A DNA stretch of 64,000 nt from Desulforhopalus vacuolatus (GTDB lineage: Bacteria; Desulfobacterota; Desulfobulbia; Desulfobulbales; Desulfocapsaceae). Position numbers and translations under genes: made by a program. This document shows, in pieces, positions 17,909-25,666 of the stretch. The stretch spans positions 62,001 through 126,000 of the forward strand of contig NZ_JAFFPZ010000002.1 of NCBI RefSeq assembly GCF_016918505.1, in the 5' to 3' direction. The first letter of the stretch is position 1. Every line of letters starts with the position of its first letter. Under the pieces are notes generated by a model. That model saw only the letters and a list, made by a program, of their open reading frames with translations. It was not told the DNA's origin and did not search any database.

Positions 17909-19714
17909 TTATTCGTTGGCAAAAAGTTTTTCGCTGTTCCGTCTTTTGCTTTTCCCTTTCTCCTGTCTCCCGTCTCCTGCCTCCCCTTCTCCTGTTTTGT
18001 TTTTTACGAGGTTTTGAGGAGTATTACTCTTGCGCCGTTCCAGAAGTCCGATGAGGACGAAGCCTGATCCGGCAGCGGCCATCAGCAGGGAGGCCATCGC
18101 CATTGCCTCGCCGTAGTTGAGCTCTCCGGGACGGCTGAGGAAGCGGAAGATGGCCAGCGGCAGGGTGGGCAGCTGGGGTCTGGCAATGAACGCGGTGGCG
18201 CCGAACTCTCCCATGCTGATGGAGAAGGCGAAGATGGCTGCGACCACCAGCGCCGGGCGCAGCAGCGGCAGTTCAATGCGGCAGAATGCTGTGAACGGGG
18301 ATGCGCCGAGCAGGGCGGCGGCATCGCGCAGGCTGGCGGGGATGCGGCGCACAGCGGGCAGCAGACTGCGCACCACAAAGGGAAAGGCGACGAGGCTGTG
18401 GGCCAGCGGCAACATGATAAAGGAATCACGCAGGTTGAGCGGCCAGTGGTTGAGGGTGACGATGAAGCCGAAGCCGAGGGTAACGGCGGAGGTGGCCAGC
18501 GGCAGCATGATAACGGCATCCCACAGCGAGGCTGTACGTCCTTGTGTTCCGGCAAGAAACTCGGCGCTGATCATCCCGAGTGGCAGGGCGATCAGGGTGG
18601 TGGTGAGGGCGATGGCAAAGGAATTGACCATGGCCGAGAGTGGCGGGGCGTAGAACAGGGAGGAGTGCCCCACGCTCAGCGCCTGATAGTAGCGCAGGGT
18701 GAATCCATTTTCGCCACTGAAGGAGGAGACGACGAGGGAGAGCAGCGGGGCAAGAAGCAGCAGGGCGATGAAGCTGAGGTTGACGGCGATAAAGAACCGG
18801 CGGGTCAGCGAAGTGGCATGATCCCCGGCAGGGGTTGTCCCGTTGAAAAAGGAGACACCGGTGCGGCGGCTGAGCAGGGCGTGTACCCACATCAGCGCAA
18901 AGTTGAAGATGATCTGCAGAAGGGACAGGCTGGCGGCCATTGGCAGGTTGAAGAGCTGCACCGTCTGCCGGTAGATTTCCACCTCGAGGGTGGAATACGC
19001 CGGTCCACCAAGGATAAGGATGATGGCGAAGCTGGTGAAACAGAAGATGAAGGTCAGCAGCGCTGCTGAGGCGATCGCCGGCATGAGCAGCGGCAGGGTG
19101 ACGCGCAGGAAGGTCTGACGGGGACTGGCTCCGAGCATCTGCGCGGCGGCGGCGAGGCGCTGGTCGAGACCGCTCCAGTAGCCGCTGACCATGCGGGTGA
19201 CCAGACTGTAATTATAAAAGACGTGGGCGAGCAGGAAAAAGAAGATGGTGTGGTCAATGACGATGGGCGGCGCAGTGAAACCAAGCTGGTGTACACAGAA
19301 GTCGTTGATCAGTCCCCCTCGACCGAGCATGGCGCGGAAGGCGGCCGCAGTGACCACCGTTGGCATGACGAAGGGGATGGTCATCGCCGCTTCGATAAAG
19401 CGCTTGCCGGGAAAGCTGCAGCGGGCGAAGAGCCATGCCCCGGGCAGTGCGAAAAAGAGAGTGAGCAGGGTGGAGAGCGCCGCCTGCCATATCGTGAACC
19501 AGAGGATGTGGCGATAGACCGGATTGGTAAAGAGTTTTGTCAGTGTACCGTCGGCGTCCGCCCTGAAGCTGATAGAGGTGATACCGGTCAGCGGATAAAA
19601 GTAGAAGAGGGTGAGAAAGAGCAGCGGCAGGGCAAAGAGCATCTTCCGTGGCGGAATGGCGGCGAGGCGGTGTGCGAGACGGGCTGCCCGGGGGGGATTC
19701 TGTGGAATAGACAT
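17909..19714 (-). CDS. thiP: Fused two-domain ABC permease, probable ThiP
   Basis: The 601-residue protein has about 12 membrane helices in two halves (about 25-290 and 305-575), each with the binding-protein-dependent permease motif (EAAxMLGASPRQTF-like and DAAALLGASPFTAF). This fused build is shared by ThiP and FbpB-type importers. It should work with ThiQ and a periplasmic binding protein such as ThiB. The last 25 or so residues, GEGEAGDGRQEKGKSKRRNS and a short end, are encoded by the repeated purine-rich GGGAGAC block and are not native. Start ATG at 19714; divergent from yhhQ. Confidence 0.82.
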   Translation of the reverse strand: MSIPQNPPRAARLAHRLAAIPPRKMLFALPLLFLTLFYFYPLTGITSISFRADADGTLTKLFTNPVYRHILWFTIWQAALSTLLTLFFALPGAWLFARCSFPGKRFIEAAMTIPFVMPTVVTAAAFRAMLGRGGLINDFCVHQLGFTAPPIVIDHTIFFFLLAHVFYNYSLVTRMVSGYWSGLDQRLAAAAQMLGASPRQTFLRVTLPLLMPAIASAALLTFIFCFTSFAIILILGGPAYSTLEVEIYRQTVQLFNLPMAASLSLLQIIFNFALMWVHALLSRRTGVSFFNGTTPAGDHATSLTRRFFIAVNLSFIALLLLAPLLSLVVSSFSGENGFTLRYYQALSVGHSSLFYAPPLSAMVNSFAIALTTTLIALPLGMISAEFLAGTQGRTASLWDAVIMLPLATSAVTLGFGFIVTLNHWPLNLRDSFIMLPLAHSLVAFPFVVRSLLPAVRRIPASLRDAAALLGASPFTAFCRIELPLLRPALVVAAIFAFSISMGEFGATAFIARPQLPTLPLAIFRFLSRPGELNYGEAMAMASLLMAAAGSGFVLIGLLERRKSNTPQNLVKNKTGEGEAGDGRQEKGKSKRRNSEKLFANE

Positions 19715-19836
19715 GAGATGGCTTGCGCTCTTTCCTCTTTTTCTGTATCTTCTCCGCGCTCGGGGAGAGGCACGATTGCTTCTCTTTTCGCGGCGGTGCC
19801 AGAACCACCCGCCCTACATCAAAACTGGAGAAAACC

Positions 19837-20547
19837 ATGATTCAATTTGTCGGATTCAATGAACTTCTGTGGTTTGCCATGCTGCTGGTAAACTTTCTGC
19901 TGATCCTCACCATCTACCGTTTTGCCGGGAGAACCGGCCTCTTCCTGTGGGTGCCCATCGCCACCATTGTTGCCAATATTCAGGTGGTAAAAATGGTGAA
20001 CCTTTTCGGGATTGAGGCAACCCTCGGCAATATTGTCTATGCCTCTTCCTTTCTTGTCACTGATATTCTCTCAGAGAATTACGGTCGTGAATATTCAAGA
20101 AAAGCGGTGCTCTTCGGCTTCTTTTCGCTTTTCTCCTTCACCCTGCTGATGAATCTGGCGCTCTGGTTTGTGCCCTCATCGGAGGACTTTTCCCAGCAGT
20201 CCATGCAGACCATCTTCTCGCTGATGCCACGCCTCACCCTTGCCAGCCTCTGCGCCTACGGGCTTTCACAGTATCATGACATCCTCGCTTTCGATTTCTG
20301 GCGGCGGCGTTTCCCGGCGGCCGGGCATCTGTGGATTCGCAACAACCTCAGCACCATGGTGAGCCAGGGGCTGGACACTGTGGTTTTTACCGGGATCGCT
20401 TTTTACGGTGTCTATCCTCTCCCAATCCTGCTGGAGATCTGCCTCAGCACCTATCTGCTCAAGTGGCTGGTCGCCATGCTTGATACCCCATTCATCTATA
20501 TTGCCCGTTCCTTCTATCTGAAGGGCAAGGTGACGGAAGCGAACTGA
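19837..20547 (+). CDS. Queuosine precursor transporter (YhhQ/VUT family)
   Basis: A 236-residue inner-membrane protein with about six helices. Family features include LVTDILSENYGREYSRKAV and the C-terminal stretch YLLKWLVAMLDTPFIYIAR. YhhQ proteins import 7-cyano- or 7-aminomethyl-7-deazaguanine for tRNA queuosine modification. The ATG at 19837 has TGGAG 6 bp upstream; the frame opens at 19723. Its TGA stop lies in the 4-bp target duplication of a 45-bp MITE. It interrupts the thiamine locus on the opposite strand. Confidence 0.85.
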   Translation: MIQFVGFNELLWFAMLLVNFLLILTIYRFAGRTGLFLWVPIATIVANIQVVKMVNLFGIEATLGNIVYASSFLVTDILSENYGREYSRKAVLFGFFSLFSFTLLMNLALWFVPSSEDFSQQSMQTIFSLMPRLTLASLCAYGLSQYHDILAFDFWRRRFPAAGHLWIRNNLSTMVSQGLDTVVFTGIAFYGVYPLPILLEICLSTYLLKWLVAMLDTPFIYIARSFYLKGKVTEAN

Positions 20548-20548
20548 A

Positions 20549-20593
20549 GGGAACCTTGAATATGAACGAAAGACAAGAGTATTCAAGGTTCCC
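20549..20593. mobile_element. Minimal 45-bp family 1 MITE at the yhhQ stop codon
   Basis: GGGAACCTTGAATATGAACG leads directly into the other terminus GTATTCAAGGTTCCC. Both flanks are TGAA, and the left TGAA contains the yhhQ stop. It looks like a deletion form holding only the two ends. A similar 45-bp form is at 59792-59836. Confidence 0.8.
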
Positions 20594-20617
20594 TGAAGAA
20601 ATTATTCCTGCGCTCTC

Positions 20618-21103
20618 CTATTCCCGCGCCATCCTGCTGTACATGGCAAAGAGTGCCCGTCCGCCGATATAGGCCCCGGCGGCCTGGATGAGGTTGGGGA
20701 CAATTTCCGCCAGTGCCCCGGCGAGACCGATCTGTGGCATCAGCGTCTCGCCGACAAAGTAGAGGGCTGCCATGGCCAGGACTCCGGCAAGGGGCAGCAA
20801 CGCCGCAGCCGCTCCCGATCTGCCCCGTGCCATGCCGCAGAGCAGTCCTTCCACACCCTTGGCGACAAGGGTGAGCGGGGCAAACATGGCAAATCCTCCT
20901 ATGACATCCGCCAGTGCCGAACCGAGGCCACCGGCGATACATCCACCCCGCGCTCCCAGTACCAGTCCGGCAAAGACAACCGCCACATCCCCGAAGTTAA
21001 AATAACCTCGACTGGGAATGGGAATGCGCACAAAAAGGGTTGTGAGCAGGACCACGATTACCATTGCCACCAGAAAATACCATCGCGTTTTCAGCTTTTT
21101 CAT
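20618..21103 (-). CDS. ECF transporter S (substrate-binding) component
   Basis: A 161-residue membrane protein with five or six helices and the S-component pattern FNFGDVAVVFAGLVLGARGG, GGLGSALADVIGG and LTLVAKGVEGLLCG. S components bind a vitamin or precursor and dock on an energy-coupling module of EcfT and ATPases. It is the last gene of the TPP-riboswitch operon and overlaps ecfT by 4 bp (ATGA), so its substrate is probably thiamine or a thiamine precursor such as hydroxymethylpyrimidine. That specificity is inferred from context only. Confidence 0.78.
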   Translation of the reverse strand: MKKLKTRWYFLVAMVIVVLLTTLFVRIPIPSRGYFNFGDVAVVFAGLVLGARGGCIAGGLGSALADVIGGFAMFAPLTLVAKGVEGLLCGMARGRSGAAAALLPLAGVLAMAALYFVGETLMPQIGLAGALAEIVPNLIQAAGAYIGGRALFAMYSRMARE

Positions 21104-21741
21104 TTCTTTTTTCCTCTCATTTTTTCTGTCGTGAAACAGTGTTGTATGCGATTATCCATCAACTCCCCCTGCAGTTCGGCCTCGCGTAGAATATAAAAAA
21201 TTAGTGTTAGAATAGAGATGAGCTGCCGCCGGAAGCGCCCCCCCATACTGCATTTCTGTTGCTGGTTCTCCGGAAAGAGGGAGGTGTGCAGCTCAATATT
21301 TTCCATGGCGTTGCGTGATGTGCTGTAGAGCGAGCTGCCGAGGAGCAGATATTTCTTGCGGCCGACTGCTATCGGCAGGGCAAAAATGTCCTCCATGGAG
21401 ATAAAGGAGAGGAGAACGTTGAAGGTGAGGAGAGTGCTGAGAAAGAGTGCCAGCCGTTTGGCCGCAAAGATCGACCACCAGCTCAAAGGATGACCGTTGA
21501 GGGAGAAGATGCCAAAGATCAGGTAGAAGAGGCCCATCAGTACCACAAAACTGGCGAAGAGCCGCAGTTCCTGGAAGAACTGACGTGGCGAAGTGCGCAC
21601 TATGCCTGCCACTGATATTCCCGCCAGGGCAAGACCCTGAGCGAGGCCGCTGTCCAGCCAGAGAATACAGAAGAGACAGATGAAGAGCAGGGCAAGAAAC
21701 AGCAGAAGGGCGAGTTTAAAGGAGGAATTAAGGCTGGGCAT
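21100..21741 (-). CDS. ECF transporter transmembrane T component (EcfT/CbiQ-like)
   Basis: A 213-residue protein with four or five hydrophobic segments in the first 135 residues, then a cytoplasmic region with charged helices. The segment FAAKRLALFLSTLLTFNVLL and the C-terminal ILREAELQGELMDNR correspond to EcfT coupling elements that contact the ATPases. The usual Ala-Arg-Gly pair of EcfT coupling helices is not clearly preserved, so it is divergent. It overlaps the upstream ATPase gene by 14 bp and the S gene by 4 bp. Confidence 0.68.
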   Translation of the reverse strand: MPSLNSSFKLALLLFLALLFICLFCILWLDSGLAQGLALAGISVAGIVRTSPRQFFQELRLFASFVVLMGLFYLIFGIFSLNGHPLSWWSIFAAKRLALFLSTLLTFNVLLSFISMEDIFALPIAVGRKKYLLLGSSLYSTSRNAMENIELHTSLFPENQQQKCSMGGRFRRQLISILTLIFYILREAELQGELMDNRIQHCFTTEKMRGKKK

Positions 21742-22279
21742 AGTCTTCTTTCAGGAGGCTGACTCCCCCTCCCAGCGCCGTAAAGTTGAGCCGCCGCGCC
21801 TGAGGATAGCGGGCGAGGGTCGCGTCGCTGTGGCTGATAAGCAGCAGGGTGTGACGCGGGGCGAGACGGCCGTCCAGTCCGGGAATGGCCGCATACATCT
21901 CCGCTTCGTCAAAGAGGTAGAGAACCTCCCGCTCTTCTCCGGCGGCTGCGGCAAAATCGTTCAGCAGGGCTGTCATGGCGCTCTCTTCATTTGCAGGAAT
22001 CGGTTTCCCGAGGGCGGCAGCCCGTGCCCGGATTGCCTCACACTGCAATTGAAAATCCTGCTCGAACCAGCAGATGAGCGGGGAATCCACGTTTTCACTG
22101 CGGGCGGCGGGGAGCACTATCCGGCGCACAAAGGAGCTTTTGCCAAGGCCGTTATCGCCGGTGAGCAGCCACACTTCACCGCTGCGGAGGATAAAATCTT
22201 CGCGGAGTTCAAGGATGATTCCGCCGCCGCGCTCCTTCTGATACAGCGGGCAGCTGCCTGCGGGAATGGTTATATTCAC
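21728..22279 (-). CDS. ABC ATPase-like protein with Walker A/B and H-switch but no LSGGQ
   Basis: This 183-residue protein has Walker A TGDNGLGKSSF (about residues 40-50), a Q-loop-like WFEQDFQLQ, Walker B VLYLFDEAE with catalytic Glu, and an H-switch LLLISHSD. Between Walker A and B, where a canonical domain has the LSGGQ signature, there is only a short helical stretch with no signature. It should bind ATP but cannot form the opposing face of a sandwich site. The preceding gene encodes the complementary signature. ATGA overlap couples the two. Its partner is inferred to be the EcfT protein downstream. Confidence 0.75.
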   Translation of the reverse strand: MNITIPAGSCPLYQKERGGGIILELREDFILRSGEVWLLTGDNGLGKSSFVRRIVLPAARSENVDSPLICWFEQDFQLQCEAIRARAAALGKPIPANEESAMTALLNDFAAAAGEEREVLYLFDEAEMYAAIPGLDGRLAPRHTLLLISHSDATLARYPQARRLNFTALGGGVSLLKEDYAQP

Positions 22280-22701
22280 GTCTTTTTCCCGGTGTTGAGG
22301 AGTTTTTCCTCCGTCTCTTCATTCAGAATCCTGATCTCCTCCCGAGTGTCGCGCGCGGTCTCTACCAGTGCCAGTACCACCCGGCGGGTAGCAGGGAAAA
22401 GGGGGCGGAAAAAGTTGATAAAGAGGATTCGCGGAGCGGGGGAAGCGAGGGCGAAGAGGGTGGCGAGGATGATCTTCTGCCCGCCGGAGAGGCGGGCTGT
22501 CTGTGTCTCCATTGTCACCCCGCGCAGGGCGTCTTTCACTGCATCCGGCAAATTGGTGAGGAGGTGTTGCATCGTCTCAATGTTGAGGTTGTACAGGCGC
22601 AGTTCATCGCGTACCAGACCACCGGAAAGTACCGGCAGGCGACTGTCCATAATCAGGAAGCGGTCGCCGTGGGTTTCAATATGATTGAGAATTGAGGGCA
22701 T
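22276..22701 (-). CDS. ABC ATPase-like protein with LSGGQ but no Walker A and degenerate Walker B
   Basis: This 141-residue protein starts near the position just before the Q-loop of an ABC ATPase (LVRDELRLYNL resembles the post-Q-loop VxDEL segment of EcfA). It then has a perfect signature ARLSGGQKIILATLFALASP. The Walker B position reads ILFINFF, so the Asp and catalytic Glu are replaced. No Walker A exists upstream: thiB ends 20 bp before its ATG. It could donate LSGGQ to the neighbouring Walker-A protein. It cannot be the broken N-terminal half of one gene with its neighbour, because the motif order is reversed. Confidence 0.75.
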   Translation of the reverse strand: MPSILNHIETHGDRFLIMDSRLPVLSGGLVRDELRLYNLNIETMQHLLTNLPDAVKDALRGVTMETQTARLSGGQKIILATLFALASPAPRILFINFFRPLFPATRRVVLALVETARDTREEIRILNEETEEKLLNTGKKT

Positions 22702-22721
22702 GGCCGGGTGTGCGTGGGCCT

Positions 22722-23777
22722 TTAGTGGCGCAAGACTTCGTTGGTCCAGGCTTCAACCCAGCGTGCGCGGTTCTCCTCAATTGCCTTTGCACTTATCTCA
22801 ACCGGCGTTTTGGCAATGGTGGTGTTTTTCACAAAAACTTCCGGCAGTTTCACCGTCTTGTTGGCCGGGAAGACGAACATCTGCAGTGGAATATCTTCCT
22901 GGAAGGGGGGGCTGAGGATGAAATCGACGAATTTCCGTGCAAGGGCTTCTTTTTTCGTTCCTTTGAGGATACCGATAAACTCAATCTGACGGAAAGCAGA
23001 CTGATTCTCTGTGACTGCGGCAGTACGGGCAGCGGCGGTTTTGTCACTGGAGAACCACACGGCAGCCGCCGGACTGGAGGCATAGCTGACGACGATGGGC
23101 CGATCGCCCTTTTTTGAACCGGCAGTGAAATGACCATAGTAGGCGTCGCTCCAGCCGTCGGCAATATAGAGATCATTGGCTTTGAGTTGCTTCCAGTAAT
23201 CAAGGTAGCCCTCTTCACTGTCGCCGTAATGGGCAACGGTGGTGAGCAGAAAGGCGAGGCCGGGGCTCGAGGTGGCGGGATTTTCGACTACGGTGAGGCT
23301 GCGATATGCTGGATCAATCAGTGAATCAAGGCCTGTCGGAGGGGCAATCTTGTGTTCGAGAAACCACTTTTTGTCATAATTGAGGCAGACATCACCATAG
23401 TCCACCGGCAGGAGACGGTGCTTTTTGTCGAGATCAAGGATGGGCATAATCTGACTGAGCAGGGGAGATTCCCACGGGAGGAAAATATCGGCCTCAAGGG
23501 CACGGGAGAGAGATGTGTTGTCCACGCCGTACAGGACGTCGGCCAGGGGATTTTCCCTGGAGAGAATTGCCTGCACGAGGGTCGCCCCGGCATCGGAGTT
23601 TTTCAGAAAACGCACTGTAACATCGTTGGCCTTCTCAAACTGCGCCATCACATCTGCGCTGACGCTGAAGCTGTCGTGGGTCATTACGGTGAGGGTTTCA
23701 GTGGCGAAGGAGGCTGTGCTGCCAAGGCAGAACATGGCAACGCTAAAAACGACAAGAACGGGACGGGTGAATTTCAT
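22722..23777 (-). CDS. thiB: Thiamine ABC transporter periplasmic binding protein
   Basis: A 351-residue protein with a signal peptide at about residues 1-24 (ending ASFA-T). TLTVMTHDSFSVSADVMAQF is the typical ThiB start, followed by FLKNSDAGATLVQAIL, ADVLYGVDNTSLSRAL and LPVDYGDVCLNYDKKWF. It binds thiamine or its phosphates in the periplasm. AGGAG lies 7 bp before the ATG at 23777. A TPP riboswitch lies in its leader, strongly supporting the substrate. It heads an operon with the half-ABC and ECF genes rather than with thiP and thiQ. Confidence 0.92.
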   Translation of the reverse strand: MKFTRPVLVVFSVAMFCLGSTASFATETLTVMTHDSFSVSADVMAQFEKANDVTVRFLKNSDAGATLVQAILSRENPLADVLYGVDNTSLSRALEADIFLPWESPLLSQIMPILDLDKKHRLLPVDYGDVCLNYDKKWFLEHKIAPPTGLDSLIDPAYRSLTVVENPATSSPGLAFLLTTVAHYGDSEEGYLDYWKQLKANDLYIADGWSDAYYGHFTAGSKKGDRPIVVSYASSPAAAVWFSSDKTAAARTAAVTENQSAFRQIEFIGILKGTKKEALARKFVDFILSPPFQEDIPLQMFVFPANKTVKLPEVFVKNTTIAKTPVEISAKAIEENRARWVEAWTNEVLRH

Positions 23778-23816
23778 GAGTGCTCCTGTAGCAGTATTTG
23801 CGGACAGGGCGGGGAG

Positions 23817-23900
23817 AAAACTTCCCTCCGCCGGCATTATCCGGTTCAGGTGTGGCGGTCGGGAAGCTGCCCCTCTCAGCCCTCTCGGGCTCCCGCAGTT
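23817..23900 (-). promoter_or_regulatory. TPP riboswitch (THI box) in the thiB leader
   Basis: On the minus strand the leader contains CGGGAGCCCGAGAGGGCTGA with the conserved GGCTGAGAGG core, then GACC, and later CACCTGAACCGGATAATGCC followed by GGCGGAGGGAAG. These match both halves of the TPP aptamer (CTGAGA and ACCTGA..GGATAATGCC..CG). It ends about 40 nt before the thiB ATG, fitting control of translation initiation or early termination. TPP binding would shut down the whole downstream operon. Confidence 0.93.
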
Positions 23901-23971
23901 CATCTCAACATAAGGTTTTTGTCTGCGAATTGCAAGAAAGGAGAGCGACGGAGGATTCGGTCCGGATCCCT

Positions 23972-25282
23972 TTATTCACGGCAGAGAATGGTGACAATCT
24001 CAAGGTGGTGAGTCTGGGGAAACATGTCCACCGGCTGCATGCCGGTGATATGAAAGCCGTGGTTGCGCAGGGCGGTAAGATCGCGCATGAGAGTTGCCGG
24101 ATCGCAGGAGATAGAGACCAGCCGGGGAGCCAGCGAGGCCAGGATGGGGGCAAGAGCCGGTGCGCCTTCACGGGGCGGATCGATCAGGACGAGGTCAAAA
24201 CGGTCTCCGGTGGCGGGCAGCTCCGCACAGGCAGTGTGTACCGGTACCTTGCGGAATTCCGCCGTCACTCCGGCTGCTGCGGTGTTTCTCTTCGCGCTGC
24301 GAATGGCGGAACCCTGACCCTCGATACCGAGGACCTCCGCACCCTGCAGCGCCATCGGCAGAGAGAAGTTGCCCATGCCACAGTAGAGGTCGAGCACCCG
24401 TTCTCCCGGCTGCAGACTGGCGAACTCCAGTGCTGTCTCGATCAGCCGCTGATTCTGGGCAGGGTTGACCTGGCAGAATCCGCCGACTTCAAAGCTGAAG
24501 TTCAGCGCCGGAGTAAGGCTGGATTGAGCGTAAGAGTAGCCGAGCAGGCGTGATTCTTCTCCGGATGCCCCCTGCAGGGCAAAATTCTCCCCGCAGAAAA
24601 AAAGTCGATTCACCTGCGGCAGCGTCTCGACGAGTTTAAGTGCGGCCTTGCGGTCGCCGGGGCGGGGCGGGCGCTGAAAGTGGAGGAGAATCACGACCTC
24701 GTCGGTGTGCGGATCTGCCATCAGCTCTACCTCACTGCACAGCTCAAGAAGTTGCCTGCCGCGAGCGCGAAGACCGGCGAGGACCTCGTTGAGCGTGGGC
24801 GGGGCGAGCATGCATCTGTCAATCTCCACAATATCATGGGAGCGGCTGCGGCGAAAACCGGGACGACCGTCCTGCACTGCCAGACGAAGGCGTTGACGGT
24901 AGCCAAATTCTTCCGGTGCCGCGAGTATCGGCCTGCGTACTGCTTCCACCTCTGCCGCCAGCTCAGGAGACTGCCGGTGCAGCAGATCACTGAGCATGGC
25001 CTCTTTCAGCTCCAGTTGCAGGGCGTATTCCGCATGTTGCAGATTGCAGCCACCGCATCCCTTTGCCAGCCATCGGCAGGGTGGTTTCCGTCGTTTTTCA
25101 TGGGGCTGGAGAATTTGCTTCAGCGTGGCGAAAGAATAGTTTTTTTTCTCCTCTGCAGCGTTTACAATAAGAGTTTCTCCGGGCAGACTTCCAGGGATGA
25201 GCAATACTTGTCCTGAACTTCCACGGGCAAGGCCGAACCCGCCGTTAACGATTTTCTCAACGACGATATTTTCTTTTTTCAT
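23972..25282 (-). CDS. rlmD: 23S rRNA (uracil-C5)-methyltransferase, RlmD/RumA type
   Basis: This 436-residue enzyme has an N-terminal TRAM-like domain (IVVEKIVNGGFGLAR), then an iron-sulfur motif with cysteines spaced as in CRWLAKGCGGCNLQH. The methyltransferase domain shows RVLDLYCGMGNFSLPMA, GIEGQGSAIRSAKRN, VLIDPPREGA and the catalytic Cys in LVSISCDPATLMRDL. It probably methylates U1939 of 23S rRNA; TrmA-family relatives with other uridine targets are the alternative. It lies behind thiB on the same strand with its own start at 25282. Confidence 0.9.
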   Translation of the reverse strand: MKKENIVVEKIVNGGFGLARGSSGQVLLIPGSLPGETLIVNAAEEKKNYSFATLKQILQPHEKRRKPPCRWLAKGCGGCNLQHAEYALQLELKEAMLSDLLHRQSPELAAEVEAVRRPILAAPEEFGYRQRLRLAVQDGRPGFRRSRSHDIVEIDRCMLAPPTLNEVLAGLRARGRQLLELCSEVELMADPHTDEVVILLHFQRPPRPGDRKAALKLVETLPQVNRLFFCGENFALQGASGEESRLLGYSYAQSSLTPALNFSFEVGGFCQVNPAQNQRLIETALEFASLQPGERVLDLYCGMGNFSLPMALQGAEVLGIEGQGSAIRSAKRNTAAAGVTAEFRKVPVHTACAELPATGDRFDLVLIDPPREGAPALAPILASLAPRLVSISCDPATLMRDLTALRNHGFHITGMQPVDMFPQTHHLEIVTILCRE

Positions 25283-25390
25283 TGGCAGTATTTAAACGTG
25301 TTTCTGTGAGGAAACATAAAAAATTTAAGAGGGAAGACCGGATAACTGTGTTGCCCGTGCTTTTCCCCTCTGTGCGTAAATGAATCTTGT

Positions 25391-25666
25391 GGGGACCTTG
25401 AAACAGCCTGCATTCGTTCCTTCGAGGCACAGTAAAAAATTTACCGCAGGTATATGAGTACCGGAGAAATTATTTTCGTGTTTTTATTAGAAAAATTTCG
25501 TGAAGGTACGTATACCGGCTTACCTTTTATCACCGGTGTAATAGATATCGGAGTCTGACGCTTACCCGGAGTCTGACGCTTACCCGGAGTCTGACGCTTA
25601 CCTGCGAGGATAACTTTTTGACTGTAACGAAGACGATGGACGAACGACTGGTTATTCGATGCCCCC
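25391..25666. mobile_element. Family 1 MITE variant, 276 bp, inserted in the start of tamA
   Basis: The left end is GGGGACCTTGAAACAGCC, and the right end ACTGGTTATTCGATGCCCCC is a decayed version of the usual TTATTCAAGGTACCC. TTGT flanks both sides (25387-25390 and 25667-25670). Internal segments TTTACCGCAGGTATATGA and GAGGATAACTTTTTGACTGT match the family. An 18-bp unit repeats three times at 25551-25604. The right end carries the present 5' end of tamA. Confidence 0.8.
25551..25604. repeat. 18-bp tandem repeat, three units
   Basis: GAGTCTGACGCTTACCCG occurs twice, followed by a third unit with one change (CCTG end). It lies inside the MITE upstream of tamA. A related piece, CTGACGACGCTTACCC, precedes the MITE at 59792. 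Confidence 0.9.

Noticed and set aside
19715-19836. preQ1 riboswitch before the YhhQ-type transporter
   Set aside because: The leader has a GC-rich stem-like part and CTACATCAAAACTGG, but not the conserved preQ1 loop and A-rich tail. I could not fold a convincing aptamer.
21728-22701. The two half-ABC genes as a frameshifted single EcfA
   Set aside because: The gene read first contains the signature and the second contains Walker A, the reverse of the order in one domain. Both have their own starts with a clean ATGA overlap.
25551-25604. Possible CRISPR array
   Set aside because: The three units are contiguous with no spacers, and no cas genes are present. It is a simple tandem repeat.
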